Shown here: piece after piece, positions 1 to 6,052 of the stretch | Layout: every line of letters starts with the position of its first letter | Numbering within the stretch: the stretch's first letter is position 1 | Origin: Aliishimia sp965369035 | GTDB lineage: Bacteria; Pseudomonadota; Alphaproteobacteria; Rhodobacterales; Rhodobacteraceae | Length of the DNA stretch: 9,685 nucleotides | Direction of reading: 5' to 3' | Assembly (NCBI GenBank): GCA_965369035.1 | Contig: CBDUPF010000148.1 | Location: 1 to 9,685 of the forward strand | Translations under genes and position numbers: made by a program | The notes under the pieces: model-generated | Told to the model about the DNA's origin: nothing | Seen by the model: the letters and a program-made list of their open reading frames with translations, nothing else | Database searches by the model: none

Positions 1-1
1 C

Positions 2-358
2 CGATCGCAAGAGCCGCCGCACGATCATCATCGCCGGCATCAGCGCCTGGTGCGCGAGGCCCGCGCGCTGTTCGAGGAGTTGAACCTTGCCAACATTACC
101 GCCATTACGGCTGACGGATCCTACGGTTTGCCGGACCAGGCGCCCTTCGACCGCATCATCGTGACGGCGGCGGCCGAAGACCCGCCCGGGCCGCTCTTGG
201 CCCAGCTCAAGATTGGCGGTATCATGGTGGTGCCGGTGGGCCAGTCGGATGCGGTGCAGAGCCTGATCCGGGTGCGCAAGGGCGAGGACGGTCTGGTCTA
301 CGACGAGCTGCTTCCCGTGCGTTTCGTGCCGCTACTGGAAGGCCTTGGCAAGGACTAG
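2..358 (+). CDS. pcm: Protein-L-isoaspartate O-methyltransferase, 3' part
   Basis: The C-terminal part of a PCMT-family SAM-dependent methyltransferase, which methylates isoaspartyl residues in aged proteins so that they can revert to aspartate. The visible part includes VREARALFEELNLANIT (helix after the second strand), FDRIIVTAAAEDPP (core strand with the TAA motif), GGIMVVPVGQ, and the family-typical end VRFVPLLEGLG. The N-terminal half, with the SAM-binding GxGxGY loop, lies outside the window, so no start can be given; the GTG at nt 50 is internal to the family domain. The stop is TAG at 356-358. The next gene is an NlpD-like lipoprotein, as in the conserved surE-pcm-nlpD order. Oddity: before about nt 34 the frame that fits the family seems to be a different one (see findings), so the gene may carry a one-base deletion or the sequence an error. 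The family call is certain; intactness is not. Confidence 0.9.
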   Translation, partial: RSQEPPHDHHRRHQRLVREARALFEELNLANITAITADGSYGLPDQAPFDRIIVTAAAEDPPGPLLAQLKIGGIMVVPVGQSDAVQSLIRVRKGEDGLVYDELLPVRFVPLLEGLGKD

Positions 359-457
359 GTGCGTGCCGCGCCGAAACGGCATGCGGGCGCCAATCGAGGA
401 CGGATGACAATTTTCCCTGAGTCCCGACCAACAGGGGCCAGGCATGAGGAAAAGCAG

Positions 458-1642
458 ATGAACCATCCCACCACACCCTGCAGGCCCGCGGGCCTTGCCT
501 TCGTCACGATTCTGGCACTTGCGGCGTGCGAGCCGGTGGATTTCGACCTTAGGGGCGGGACCGGCGGCTTTTCCACTGCCGACGCAGCGGTGCAGGCGAC
601 CGCGGGCCGTCCACAGCCGGACTCGCGCGGCATCATCTCCTATTCCAGCTACCAGGTCGCGGTGGCACGACGGGGCGACACGCTCAACGACGTGGCGACC
701 CGGATCGGTGTCGATGCGAACACGCTGGGGAGTTTCAACGGTATCCGGGAGGACGCGCCGCTCCGAGCGGGCGAGATCATCGCGCTGCCAAGACGGGTCG
801 CCGAACCTTCGCCCGCCACCGGCGCGATCACGACCGGCCCGATCCAGTCCGCCCCGGTGGACGTCACCACGCTGGCCGGTCGCGCCATCGATCAGGCTCC
901 GGCGCGCCAGCCGGCCGCCAGTTCGGCCGCGGCTGCCCGGCCCGCCCCTGCCACACCGACCGGCGAAGAGCCGATCCGTCACAAGGTGGTTCGTGGCGAG
1001 ACGGCCTATTCCATCGCGCGGCTCTACAACGTCCCTGTCAGGGCGCTGGCGGAGTGGAATGGCCTCAACTCCCAATTCACCATCCGCGAGGGGCAGTACC
1101 TCCTGATCCCGGTTGCCATGGCCAGCCCGCCATCGCGGACCGCTGCCAACACCGCTCCCGGCCAGGGGTCACCCACGCCCACCCCGCCGTCGGCCGAGAA
1201 GCCGCTGCCGGCCGATACGACCCCCCCGGCAGCCAAGCAGTCTGCGCCCAAGGCGGAAACCGATCTCGGCCAGCAGACCAAGCCGGCCTCGAACGGCCGC
1301 TTTGCCTATCCGGTGCAGGGCACGGTGATCCGCGAATACGTGAAGGGGCGCAACGAGGGCATCAACATCCAGGCCGCAGCCGGTACATCGGTCAAGGCCG
1401 CCGACGCCGGCACCGTTGCCGCGATCACCGAAAGCTCCGAAGGGGTGCCGATCATCGTGATCCGCCACAAGGACAACCTGCTGACGGTCTATGCGAATGT
1501 CACCGATGTCGCGGTGGCCAAGGGCGACGCGGTGCGCCGTGGTCAGGGTATCGCGAAGCTGCGCTCCGGCGACCAGAACTACGTGCATTTCGAGGTGCGC
1601 GAAGGCTTCGACAGCGTCGATCCGAACAGCTACCTGAACTGA
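458..1642 (+). CDS. nlpD: NlpD-like lipoprotein with two LysM domains and degenerate LytM (M23) domain
   Basis: 394 aa. An N-terminal signal peptide ends in a lipobox, LAAC (residues 21-24), so Cys24 should be lipidated and the protein held at the envelope. LysM 1 lies at about 65-112 and LysM 2 at about 173-219, both peptidoglycan-binding. Pro/Ala-rich linkers separate them from a C-terminal LytM/M23 domain at 280-394. The zinc ligands of active M23 peptidases are mostly lost: the HxxxD position reads N299-EGI-N303, and the HxH position reads Y375-V-H377, leaving one His. This matches NlpD/EnvC proteins, which do not cut peptidoglycan but activate amidases at the division site. I chose the ATG at 458 because it follows GAGGAAAAGCAG (good RBS) and starts the signal peptide at once; a GTG 99 bp upstream (359) would add a charged tail before it. 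It follows pcm and ends 9 bp from the converging ATPase gene. The symbol is by analogy. Confidence 0.88.
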   Translation: MNHPTTPCRPAGLAFVTILALAACEPVDFDLRGGTGGFSTADAAVQATAGRPQPDSRGIISYSSYQVAVARRGDTLNDVATRIGVDANTLGSFNGIREDAPLRAGEIIALPRRVAEPSPATGAITTGPIQSAPVDVTTLAGRAIDQAPARQPAASSAAAARPAPATPTGEEPIRHKVVRGETAYSIARLYNVPVRALAEWNGLNSQFTIREGQYLLIPVAMASPPSRTAANTAPGQGSPTPTPPSAEKPLPADTTPPAAKQSAPKAETDLGQQTKPASNGRFAYPVQGTVIREYVKGRNEGINIQAAAGTSVKAADAGTVAAITESSEGVPIIVIRHKDNLLTVYANVTDVAVAKGDAVRRGQGIAKLRSGDQNYVHFEVREGFDSVDPNSYLN

Positions 1643-1651
1643 GGCCGGCGG

Positions 1652-2491
1652 TCAGATCGACACGCCCTTGCGCCCAGCGAGGTCGGTGAAGAACTGCCAG
1701 GCCACGCGGCCCGATCGGGCACCGCGCGTGGCCTGCCATTCGATCGCCCCGGCGCGCAGTTCCTCCTCGCTGACCGGGACGCCATAGGCCGCGCAATATC
1801 CGCGGATCATCGCCAGGTACTGATCCTGGTCGCAGGCGTGGAATCCCAGCCACAAGCCGAAGCGGTCGCTGAGCGATACCTTCTCTTCCACCGCCTCGGA
1901 CGGGTTGATGGCCGATCCGCGCTCGTTCTCGATCATGTCGCGCGGCATCAGGTGGCGCCGGTTCGAGGTGGCGTAAAGGATCACGTTCTCCGGCCGTCCC
2001 TCGATCCCGCCGTCGAGCACAGCCTTCAGCGATTTGTAATGCTGGTCGTCGTGGGAAAAGCTGAGATCGTCGCAGAACAGCAGGAACCGCGCGGGCGCGT
2101 TTCGCAGCAGGTTGAGCAGCCGGCCGACGGACGGCAGATCCTCCCGCTGCAACTCCACGATCTTCAACGTTTCGGTGCGCTTGTGGATCTCGGCGTGCAC
2201 GGCCTTCACAAGGCTCGATTTCCCCATGCCGCGCGCGCCCCACAATAGGGCGTTGTTCGCGGGCAACCCTTCCGCGAACTGGCGCGTATTGGCCAGCAGC
2301 GTGTCCCGCGCCCGGTCGACACCCAGCAGAAGGTCCAGCGCCACGCGGTTGACCGAGCTGACCGGAACCAACCGGTCCGGGTCCACGTGCCAGACGAAGC
2401 CGGAGGCCGCGTCCCAGTCCGGGACGTCCATCGGCGCGGGCGCCATCCGTTCCAGCGCCGCGGCGATTCGGCTCAGTGCATCATCGCTCAC
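1652..2491 (-). CDS. AAA+-type ATP-binding protein (DUF815 family), coupled to tatC
   Basis: 279 aa, no signal peptide or membrane segment, so cytoplasmic. Walker A is GARGMGKSS (85-93); Walker B is FLLFCDDLSF (136-145, D141/D142); sensor 1 is YATSNRRHL (173-181, N177); and SLSDRFGLW (207-214) holds the Arg in the usual arginine-finger region. This is the pattern of the DUF815 P-loop ATPases, whose cellular role is not established to my knowledge. The start is GTG at 2489-2491; it overlaps the TGA of tatC by 4 bp (GTGA), which implies translational coupling, and the first residues MSDDALSRIA fit the family. It is the last gene of the tatABC operon. It ends 9 bp from the converging nlpD stop. 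A role as ATPase helper for export or envelope quality control is only a guess from position. Confidence 0.88.
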   Translation of the reverse strand: MSDDALSRIAAALERMAPAPMDVPDWDAASGFVWHVDPDRLVPVSSVNRVALDLLLGVDRARDTLLANTRQFAEGLPANNALLWGARGMGKSSLVKAVHAEIHKRTETLKIVELQREDLPSVGRLLNLLRNAPARFLLFCDDLSFSHDDQHYKSLKAVLDGGIEGRPENVILYATSNRRHLMPRDMIENERGSAINPSEAVEEKVSLSDRFGLWLGFHACDQDQYLAMIRGYCAAYGVPVSEEELRAGAIEWQATRGARSGRVAWQFFTDLAGRKGVSI

Positions 2492-3384
2492 CGGGAGTCC
2501 TCTTCCTCGAAGTCGTCCTCCCAGAGCCCCTCGGCGCGGAGTTTCGCTTCCCGCTTCTTTTCCACGCGCTTGACCAGTTGAATCGACACCTCGTAGAGAC
2601 CGTAGACCACGACGAAAAGGATCAACTGCGTGATCACGTCCGGCGGCGTCACCAGCGCGGCCAGCACCAGGATGCCGACCATCGCATATTTGCGCGTCCC
2701 GGCGAGCCCTTCGGAGCTGACCAGACCGGCCTTGCCCATCAGCGTCAGCAATACCGGAAGCTGGAAACAGAGCCCGAAGGCCATGATGAATTTCAGCGTG
2801 ATGTCGAGGCTTTCGTTCACCTTGCCGAAGAAGGTGATCCGGATGCCCTCGTCCGAGGTCGGCACCGCGACCGCCTCCGTCACGGTTTCAGGCCCCGCCG
2901 CGGCGAGCAGGTTGGCAAAGATCGACGACACGTCGACGAAACCCAGAAAGAACGCCATAGCCAGCGGCGTGACGACGAAATGCGCAAAGGACGCGCCAAG
3001 CAGGAACATGACCGGCGAGGCCACCAGAAACGGCAGGAAGGCCGATTTCTCGGACCGGTAGAGCCCCGGCGCCACGAACCGCCACATCTGATGCCCGATC
3101 ACCGGGAAGGCCAACGCAAATCCGAACACCATTGAGATGCGGAAGAGCGTAAAGAGATACTCCTGCGGCGAGGTGTACTGCATGGTGGGCGACGGGTCGC
3201 CCAGGTCGCGCAACGTCTCTTCGATCGGGCCCAGCAGGAACTGCAGGATCGGTTCGGCCACGGCGAATGCGATGACGATGCCGATGATGAAGGCAATCAC
3301 GGAGCGGATGAGCCGCGTGCGCAGCTCGGCCAGATGCTCGATCAGCGGCGCGCTGCTGTCGTCGATGTCGTCGCTCTGGCTCAT
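2488..3384 (-). CDS. tatC: Sec-independent protein translocase subunit TatC
   Basis: 298 aa, polytopic inner-membrane protein of the twin-arginine translocase, which recognises the RR signal peptide of folded substrates. Motifs: PLIEHLAELRTRL (13-25; E20 corresponds to E. coli E15), FVAPGLYRSEKSAFLP (103-118; E112 corresponds to E. coli E103), and TPPDVITQ (246-253). Six hydrophobic stretches can be made out, near 28-48, 80-97, 114-134, 134-160, 196-216 and 233-267 (the last long stretch probably holds two helices). It is longer than the E. coli protein (258 aa), mainly through an extra loop at about 160-195 and an acidic tail (WEDDFEEEDSR). The ATG overlaps the tatB TGA by 4 bp (ATGA); the TGA overlaps the GTG of the ATPase gene. 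The call is secure. Confidence 0.97.
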   Translation of the reverse strand: MSQSDDIDDSSAPLIEHLAELRTRLIRSVIAFIIGIVIAFAVAEPILQFLLGPIEETLRDLGDPSPTMQYTSPQEYLFTLFRISMVFGFALAFPVIGHQMWRFVAPGLYRSEKSAFLPFLVASPVMFLLGASFAHFVVTPLAMAFFLGFVDVSSIFANLLAAAGPETVTEAVAVPTSDEGIRITFFGKVNESLDITLKFIMAFGLCFQLPVLLTLMGKAGLVSSEGLAGTRKYAMVGILVLAALVTPPDVITQLILFVVVYGLYEVSIQLVKRVEKKREAKLRAEGLWEDDFEEEDSR

Positions 3385-3848
3385 GTGTCCTTCCCGGGCG
3401 CCTCCACGGGCGCGGCTTGCGCCAGTTCGGCCTCCGCCTCCTCGGCCTTCTTCAGCGCGTCGGCGGCTTCCCTGGCCTTGCGCTCGGCCGCGGCGCGCGC
3501 CGTCGATGCCTTGATCTTCTTGGCCTGCTCGGCCCGTTCGGCGGACAGCTTGCCCGTCTCGCTATCGGGGTCGATATCGAACTTGCCGAGTGACGAGGTC
3601 GCATCCTTGATGTCGTCCATCGCCGACTTCATCGGATTGCTCGCGGTCTTCAGGGTTTTCTGGATGTCCTTGACCCCCGCGTCGTCCGCGGCCTGGTTCA
3701 TCGCGGTGGTGAACTCGCGCGCCATGCCCTTCATCCGGCCGACAAAACGGCCGACGTTGCGGAACAACACCGGCAGGTCCTTCGGGCCCACCACGATGAG
3801 CGCGACGATGCCGATGACCAGAAGTTCACTCCAGCCAAGGTCAAGCAT
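3381..3848 (-). CDS. tatB: Sec-independent protein translocase subunit TatB
   Basis: 155 aa. One N-terminal membrane helix (about 5-20) with the conserved Glu8 is followed by GPKDLP (21-26), the hinge typical of TatB rather than TatA. Next comes an amphipathic helix (VLFRNVGRFVGRMKGMAREFTTAM) and a long charged, Ala/Glu/Lys-rich cytoplasmic tail, probably helical. TatB forms the substrate-receptor complex with TatC. The ATG lies 6 bp after the tatA stop and the gene overlaps tatC by 4 bp, so the three genes are one transcription and translation unit. The TatB/TatA distinction rests on length (155 against 71 aa), the GP hinge and operon order. Confidence 0.95.
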   Translation of the reverse strand: MLDLGWSELLVIGIVALIVVGPKDLPVLFRNVGRFVGRMKGMAREFTTAMNQAADDAGVKDIQKTLKTASNPMKSAMDDIKDATSSLGKFDIDPDSETGKLSAERAEQAKKIKASTARAAAERKAREAADALKKAEEAEAELAQAAPVEAPGKDT

Positions 3849-3854
3849 TCCGGA

Positions 3855-4070
3855 TCAGGCCTTGTCTTTCTCTTCCGAGGGGGTGACGTCGCGGGCCGTT
3901 TCGGCCTTTTCGTCTTCCAGTTCCTTGGCCCCTTCGTTGATTCCCCGCTTGAACGAGGTGATGCCCTTGCCGACCTCGCCCATCAGCGAGGCGATCTTGC
4001 CCCGCCCGAAAAGAACGAGCACCACAACGGCGATCAGCAGAAGACCCGGAAGGCCGATATTGTTCAGCAT
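3855..4070 (-). CDS. tatA: Sec-independent protein translocase subunit TatA
   Basis: 71 aa. Short N-terminal membrane helix (NIGLPGLLLIAVVVLVL, 4-20), the diagnostic FGRGKI hinge (21-26), amphipathic helix (ASLMGEVGKGITSFKRGINE, 27-46), and an acidic tail. TatA oligomers form the pore-like part of the Tat translocase. The ATG at 4068-4070 is preceded by GGGAGAACAGAC (RBS with about 7 nt spacing). An open frame runs 36 codons further upstream, but those residues are polar and Arg-rich and would put a non-TatA tail before the membrane helix, so the short form is right. First gene of the operon; its promoter should lie in 4071-4346, where I could not pick a convincing -35/-10 pair. Confidence 0.96.
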   Translation of the reverse strand: MLNNIGLPGLLLIAVVVLVLFGRGKIASLMGEVGKGITSFKRGINEGAKELEDEKAETARDVTPSEEKDKA

Positions 4071-4160
4071 GTCTGTTCTCCCAAATTCGCGCCAGGCCGT
4101 CTCCGGCCGAAATCGGCACCGGTCTACGCGTCCGCGCGCATTTGCGGAAGGGGCGCTGCA

Positions 4161-4210
4161 CTGCTTGGGTCCCTTCACCGACCGCGGAATGGTGCAAGCA
4201 GCATGCTTGC
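4161..4210. repeat. Mutually exclusive hairpins in the tatA upstream region
   Basis: CTGCTTG (4161-4167) can pair with CAAGCAG (4195-4201; 7 bp, 27-nt loop). The overlapping GCAAGC (4194-4199) can instead pair with GCTTGC (4205-4210; 6 bp, 5-nt loop). Both lie between tatA and the divergent regulator gene, 91-140 bp before the tatA ATG. If the tatA transcript starts upstream of this point they would be in its leader as alternative folds; otherwise they are DNA-level repeats. No function is known. Confidence 0.4.
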
Positions 4211-4216
4211 CGAAGC

Positions 4217-4240
4217 CAACTGACAGGTTTATGTCAGTTG
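4217..4240. promoter_or_regulatory. Perfect 9-bp inverted repeat, likely operator of the YafY/WYL regulator
   Basis: CAACTGACA (4217-4225), spacer GGTTTA, TGTCAGTTG (4232-4240): a perfect 9-9 dyad with a 15-bp centre-to-centre distance, the size for a dimeric HTH protein. A further TGTCA half-site lies at 4246-4250. It sits between tatA and the regulator gene (start 4347). A weak plus-strand promoter, TTGCCG (4207) - 17 bp - TATGTC (4230), would be covered by it. Autoregulation by the adjacent regulator is the simplest reading; an effect on tatA is possible. Inferred, not shown. Confidence 0.6.
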
Positions 4241-4346
4241 AATGCTGTCACCATGTACTCACCCTCAACCAGAAAAAGAAACGACAGCGTTGTGTGACCA
4301 CCCCGTCGCGGCAACGTGGGCTCTACGTCTGATCCGGTCCTGACCG

Positions 4347-5021
4347 ATGCGCCGCAGCGACCGTCTTTTCGATCTCCTCCAGATCCTGCGCGACGGGCGG
4401 CTGCACACCGCGCAGGCGATGGCGCAGCATCTGGGCGTGTCGGTACGGACGATCTACCGGGACATGGAGACGTTGCAGGCTTCCGGCGTTCCGGTGGAGG
4501 GCGAACGCGGCGTGGGCTACAAGGCGACCGGCGCGATCACCCTGCCCCCGCTGTCGCTGACCCCGGCGGAGCTGGAAGCGCTGAACCTCGGGATCGCCAT
4601 CGTGGCGGAGGCGGCCGACCCCGACCTTGCGCGCGCGGCGGCCTCTCTCGGCGACAAGGTGGACGCCCTCCTGCCCGAGCAGGCGATTTCCGAGTCCGAC
4701 AAGTGGAAGTTCGCGGTCTATCCCTTTGCCGATGCCGCGCGCGGGTTCGCCCGCATGCCGACCCTCCGCAGCGCGATCAAGGCGCGCCAGAAGCTCCGGC
4801 TGCGCTATGTCGGTCCCGACGGCACGACCAGCAGTCGAACGGTGCGTCCGCTCCACGTGGAGTATTGGGGCCGTGTCTGGACGCTGACCGCGTGGTGCGA
4901 ATTGCGCGACGATTTCCGCGTGTTTCGCGTCGACCTGATCGAGGAGGCAACCGCCCTGCCCGAACTCTTTGGCGACGAGCCCGGCAAGACGCTGGCGGAT
5001 TTCGAGGCGCGAAAAGACTGA
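4347..5021 (+). CDS. YafY-family HTH/WYL-domain transcriptional regulator
   Basis: 224 aa. N-terminal winged helix (HTH_11/DeoR-like, about 4-57): RRSDRLFDLLQILRDGR, then AQAMAQHLGVSVRTIYRDMETL with the recognition helix VSVRTIYRDM, then the wing GVPVEGERGVGYKA. A linker (LTPAELEALNLGIAIV) follows. The C-terminal WYL-type ligand-sensing domain (about 135-205) includes RTVRPLHVEYWGRVWTLTAWCELRDDFRVFRVDLI. The W-Y-L triplet itself reads V-W-T-L. The ATG at 4347 gives the canonical family N-terminus; I see no good Shine-Dalgarno in front of it. Upstream at 4217-4240 is a perfect dyad that may be its operator. Such regulators usually control a neighbouring metabolic gene; here the divergent neighbour is tatA and the downstream gene converges, so its target is unclear. 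It ends 33 bp from the converging glycosyltransferase gene. Confidence 0.9.
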   Translation: MRRSDRLFDLLQILRDGRLHTAQAMAQHLGVSVRTIYRDMETLQASGVPVEGERGVGYKATGAITLPPLSLTPAELEALNLGIAIVAEAADPDLARAAASLGDKVDALLPEQAISESDKWKFAVYPFADAARGFARMPTLRSAIKARQKLRLRYVGPDGTTSSRTVRPLHVEYWGRVWTLTAWCELRDDFRVFRVDLIEEATALPELFGDEPGKTLADFEARKD

Positions 5022-5054
5022 GCCGCGCTGGACATGTTCGAGGCCGCCGCGCGC

Positions 5055-5927
5055 CTAGAACAGTCCCGTAAACCGTTCGGGCAGCCGGTACTGCTTGCGG
5101 TACTCCGGACGGCGGAACGCAAAGAACCCGGTATCGCCGCGCGGGCCGAAGCTGCGGTGCATCTTGCGCCGCACCCACCCCAGGTCGAACCCCTCCTCCA
5201 TCTCAAGCTCGGCAAAGGCCTCGAACTGGGTGCGGTCCTCGCCGCGCGCCTCGGCGAACCAGTGCCGTCCGATGGCCGCCTGAGACACCGCGGCACCCAC
5301 CTGCTCGGTCACCGCGTTGCGTCGGTCCATCGCCTGCACGTAAGCGTCGAAATCGCACCACTTGAGGTGCATGAGGTAGAGCGCGTCCGGCGCATGCAGC
5401 TTGTCGTATTGTGCGAAATGACCCCCGCGGGACAGCTTGGCCGGGGCCGAGACGACGCAGGGCTTGGAATAGTGCGGCGCAAGGCGAACATGGCGGCGCG
5501 GCCCGAGGATGCGGTCGGTGACCGGTTCCTGTTCGATGTCGATGCGGTGGATGACCTCCAGCCCGACCGGGGTATAGATGCGCCCCTCGGCCGCGGTCTC
5601 CAGCCATTGGCGCAGGTTCACACCGGCATCCGGGTCGACGACGACCAACTCGTCCACGTCGCCCACGATCACGTGTCGGTAGTATCGGCGCAGCCCGCCA
5701 ACGAGGTTGTTGAGCAGCGACCACCGCTTGATATCGAACTTCCTGTGGGGATCGCCGGGGATGCCGATGACGTTGCAGCCCTGCGCCAGATCGCTGACCT
5801 CCTGCCCCCGCCCGTGATTGACGACATAGCAGTTCTCCCGCCCGAACATTTCGCCGTAATGGCGCAGCCACGCCTTGAGGAAAAAGGCATCGTCCCGCAC
5901 CATCGTGACCGCCGCGACCGTCTGCAT
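5055..5927 (-). CDS. Glycosyltransferase family 2-like protein
   Basis: 290 aa, no signal peptide or membrane helix. The N-terminus VAAVTMVRDDAFFLKAWLRHYGEMFG (4-29) is typical of the Glyco_tranf_2_4-like group (PF13704 type), in which the first strand carries VRDEA/DD and a following W..HY. The metal and nucleotide-sugar motif GDVDELVVVDP (89-99) gives a DxD-like D90-V-D92-E93. A later conserved-looking segment is YLMHLKWCDFDAY (184-196). Sugar donor and acceptor cannot be read from the sequence; surface polysaccharide or glycoconjugate synthesis is likely. The ATG at 5927 has AAAGGGTCAGGCGG in front, a loose RBS. It diverges from a sulfotransferase-like gene (125 bp between starts), which suggests a shared surface-glycan task, by inference only. 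Confidence 0.85.
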   Translation of the reverse strand: MQTVAAVTMVRDDAFFLKAWLRHYGEMFGRENCYVVNHGRGQEVSDLAQGCNVIGIPGDPHRKFDIKRWSLLNNLVGGLRRYYRHVIVGDVDELVVVDPDAGVNLRQWLETAAEGRIYTPVGLEVIHRIDIEQEPVTDRILGPRRHVRLAPHYSKPCVVSAPAKLSRGGHFAQYDKLHAPDALYLMHLKWCDFDAYVQAMDRRNAVTEQVGAAVSQAAIGRHWFAEARGEDRTQFEAFAELEMEEGFDLGWVRRKMHRSFGPRGDTGFFAFRRPEYRKQYRLPERFTGLF

Positions 5928-5966
5928 CCGCCTGACCCTTTCCGCGGGGTCTTCCCGCTTTGGCTC

Positions 5967-5994
5967 GCGACAATAGAGCCTTGCACGGTATAAT
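5967..5994 (+). promoter_or_regulatory. Candidate promoter with consensus TATAAT between divergent genes
   Basis: A perfect TATAAT (5989-5994) stands in the 125-bp spacer between the two divergent genes, with GCGACA (5967-5972) 16 bp upstream as a partial -35. It would start transcription near 6001-6003 and give a leader of about 50 nt for the gene at 6053. The same AT stretch reads TATTAT on the minus strand, so it could also serve the glycosyltransferase gene. A consensus -10 stands out in this GC-rich window. Confidence 0.5.
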
Positions 5995-6052
5995 AGAATC
6001 GCAAAGTGTACCGAAACTTCCGGTCACGAGACCCCAGGCGGACCGCAGCGCG

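Noticed and set aside
359..457. Upstream GTG start that would lengthen the NlpD-like lipoprotein by 33 residues
   Set aside because: It would put a charged stretch in front of the signal peptide and lacks an RBS; the ATG at 458 has both RBS and proper signal peptide.
1500..2243. 247-residue minus-strand open frame overlapping the ATPase gene and the end of nlpD
   Set aside because: Shifted frame within the ATPase gene, low-complexity Arg/Ala composition; the ATPase frame has all Walker and sensor motifs.
3334..4332. 332-residue plus-strand open frame opposite tatB and tatA
   Set aside because: Ser/Ala/Arg-rich shadow of the tat genes; no family features.
5034..5993. 319-residue plus-strand open frame opposite the glycosyltransferase
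   Set aside because: Exactly antisense to a gene with clear motifs (DVDE, N-terminal signature); no recognisable domain or RBS.
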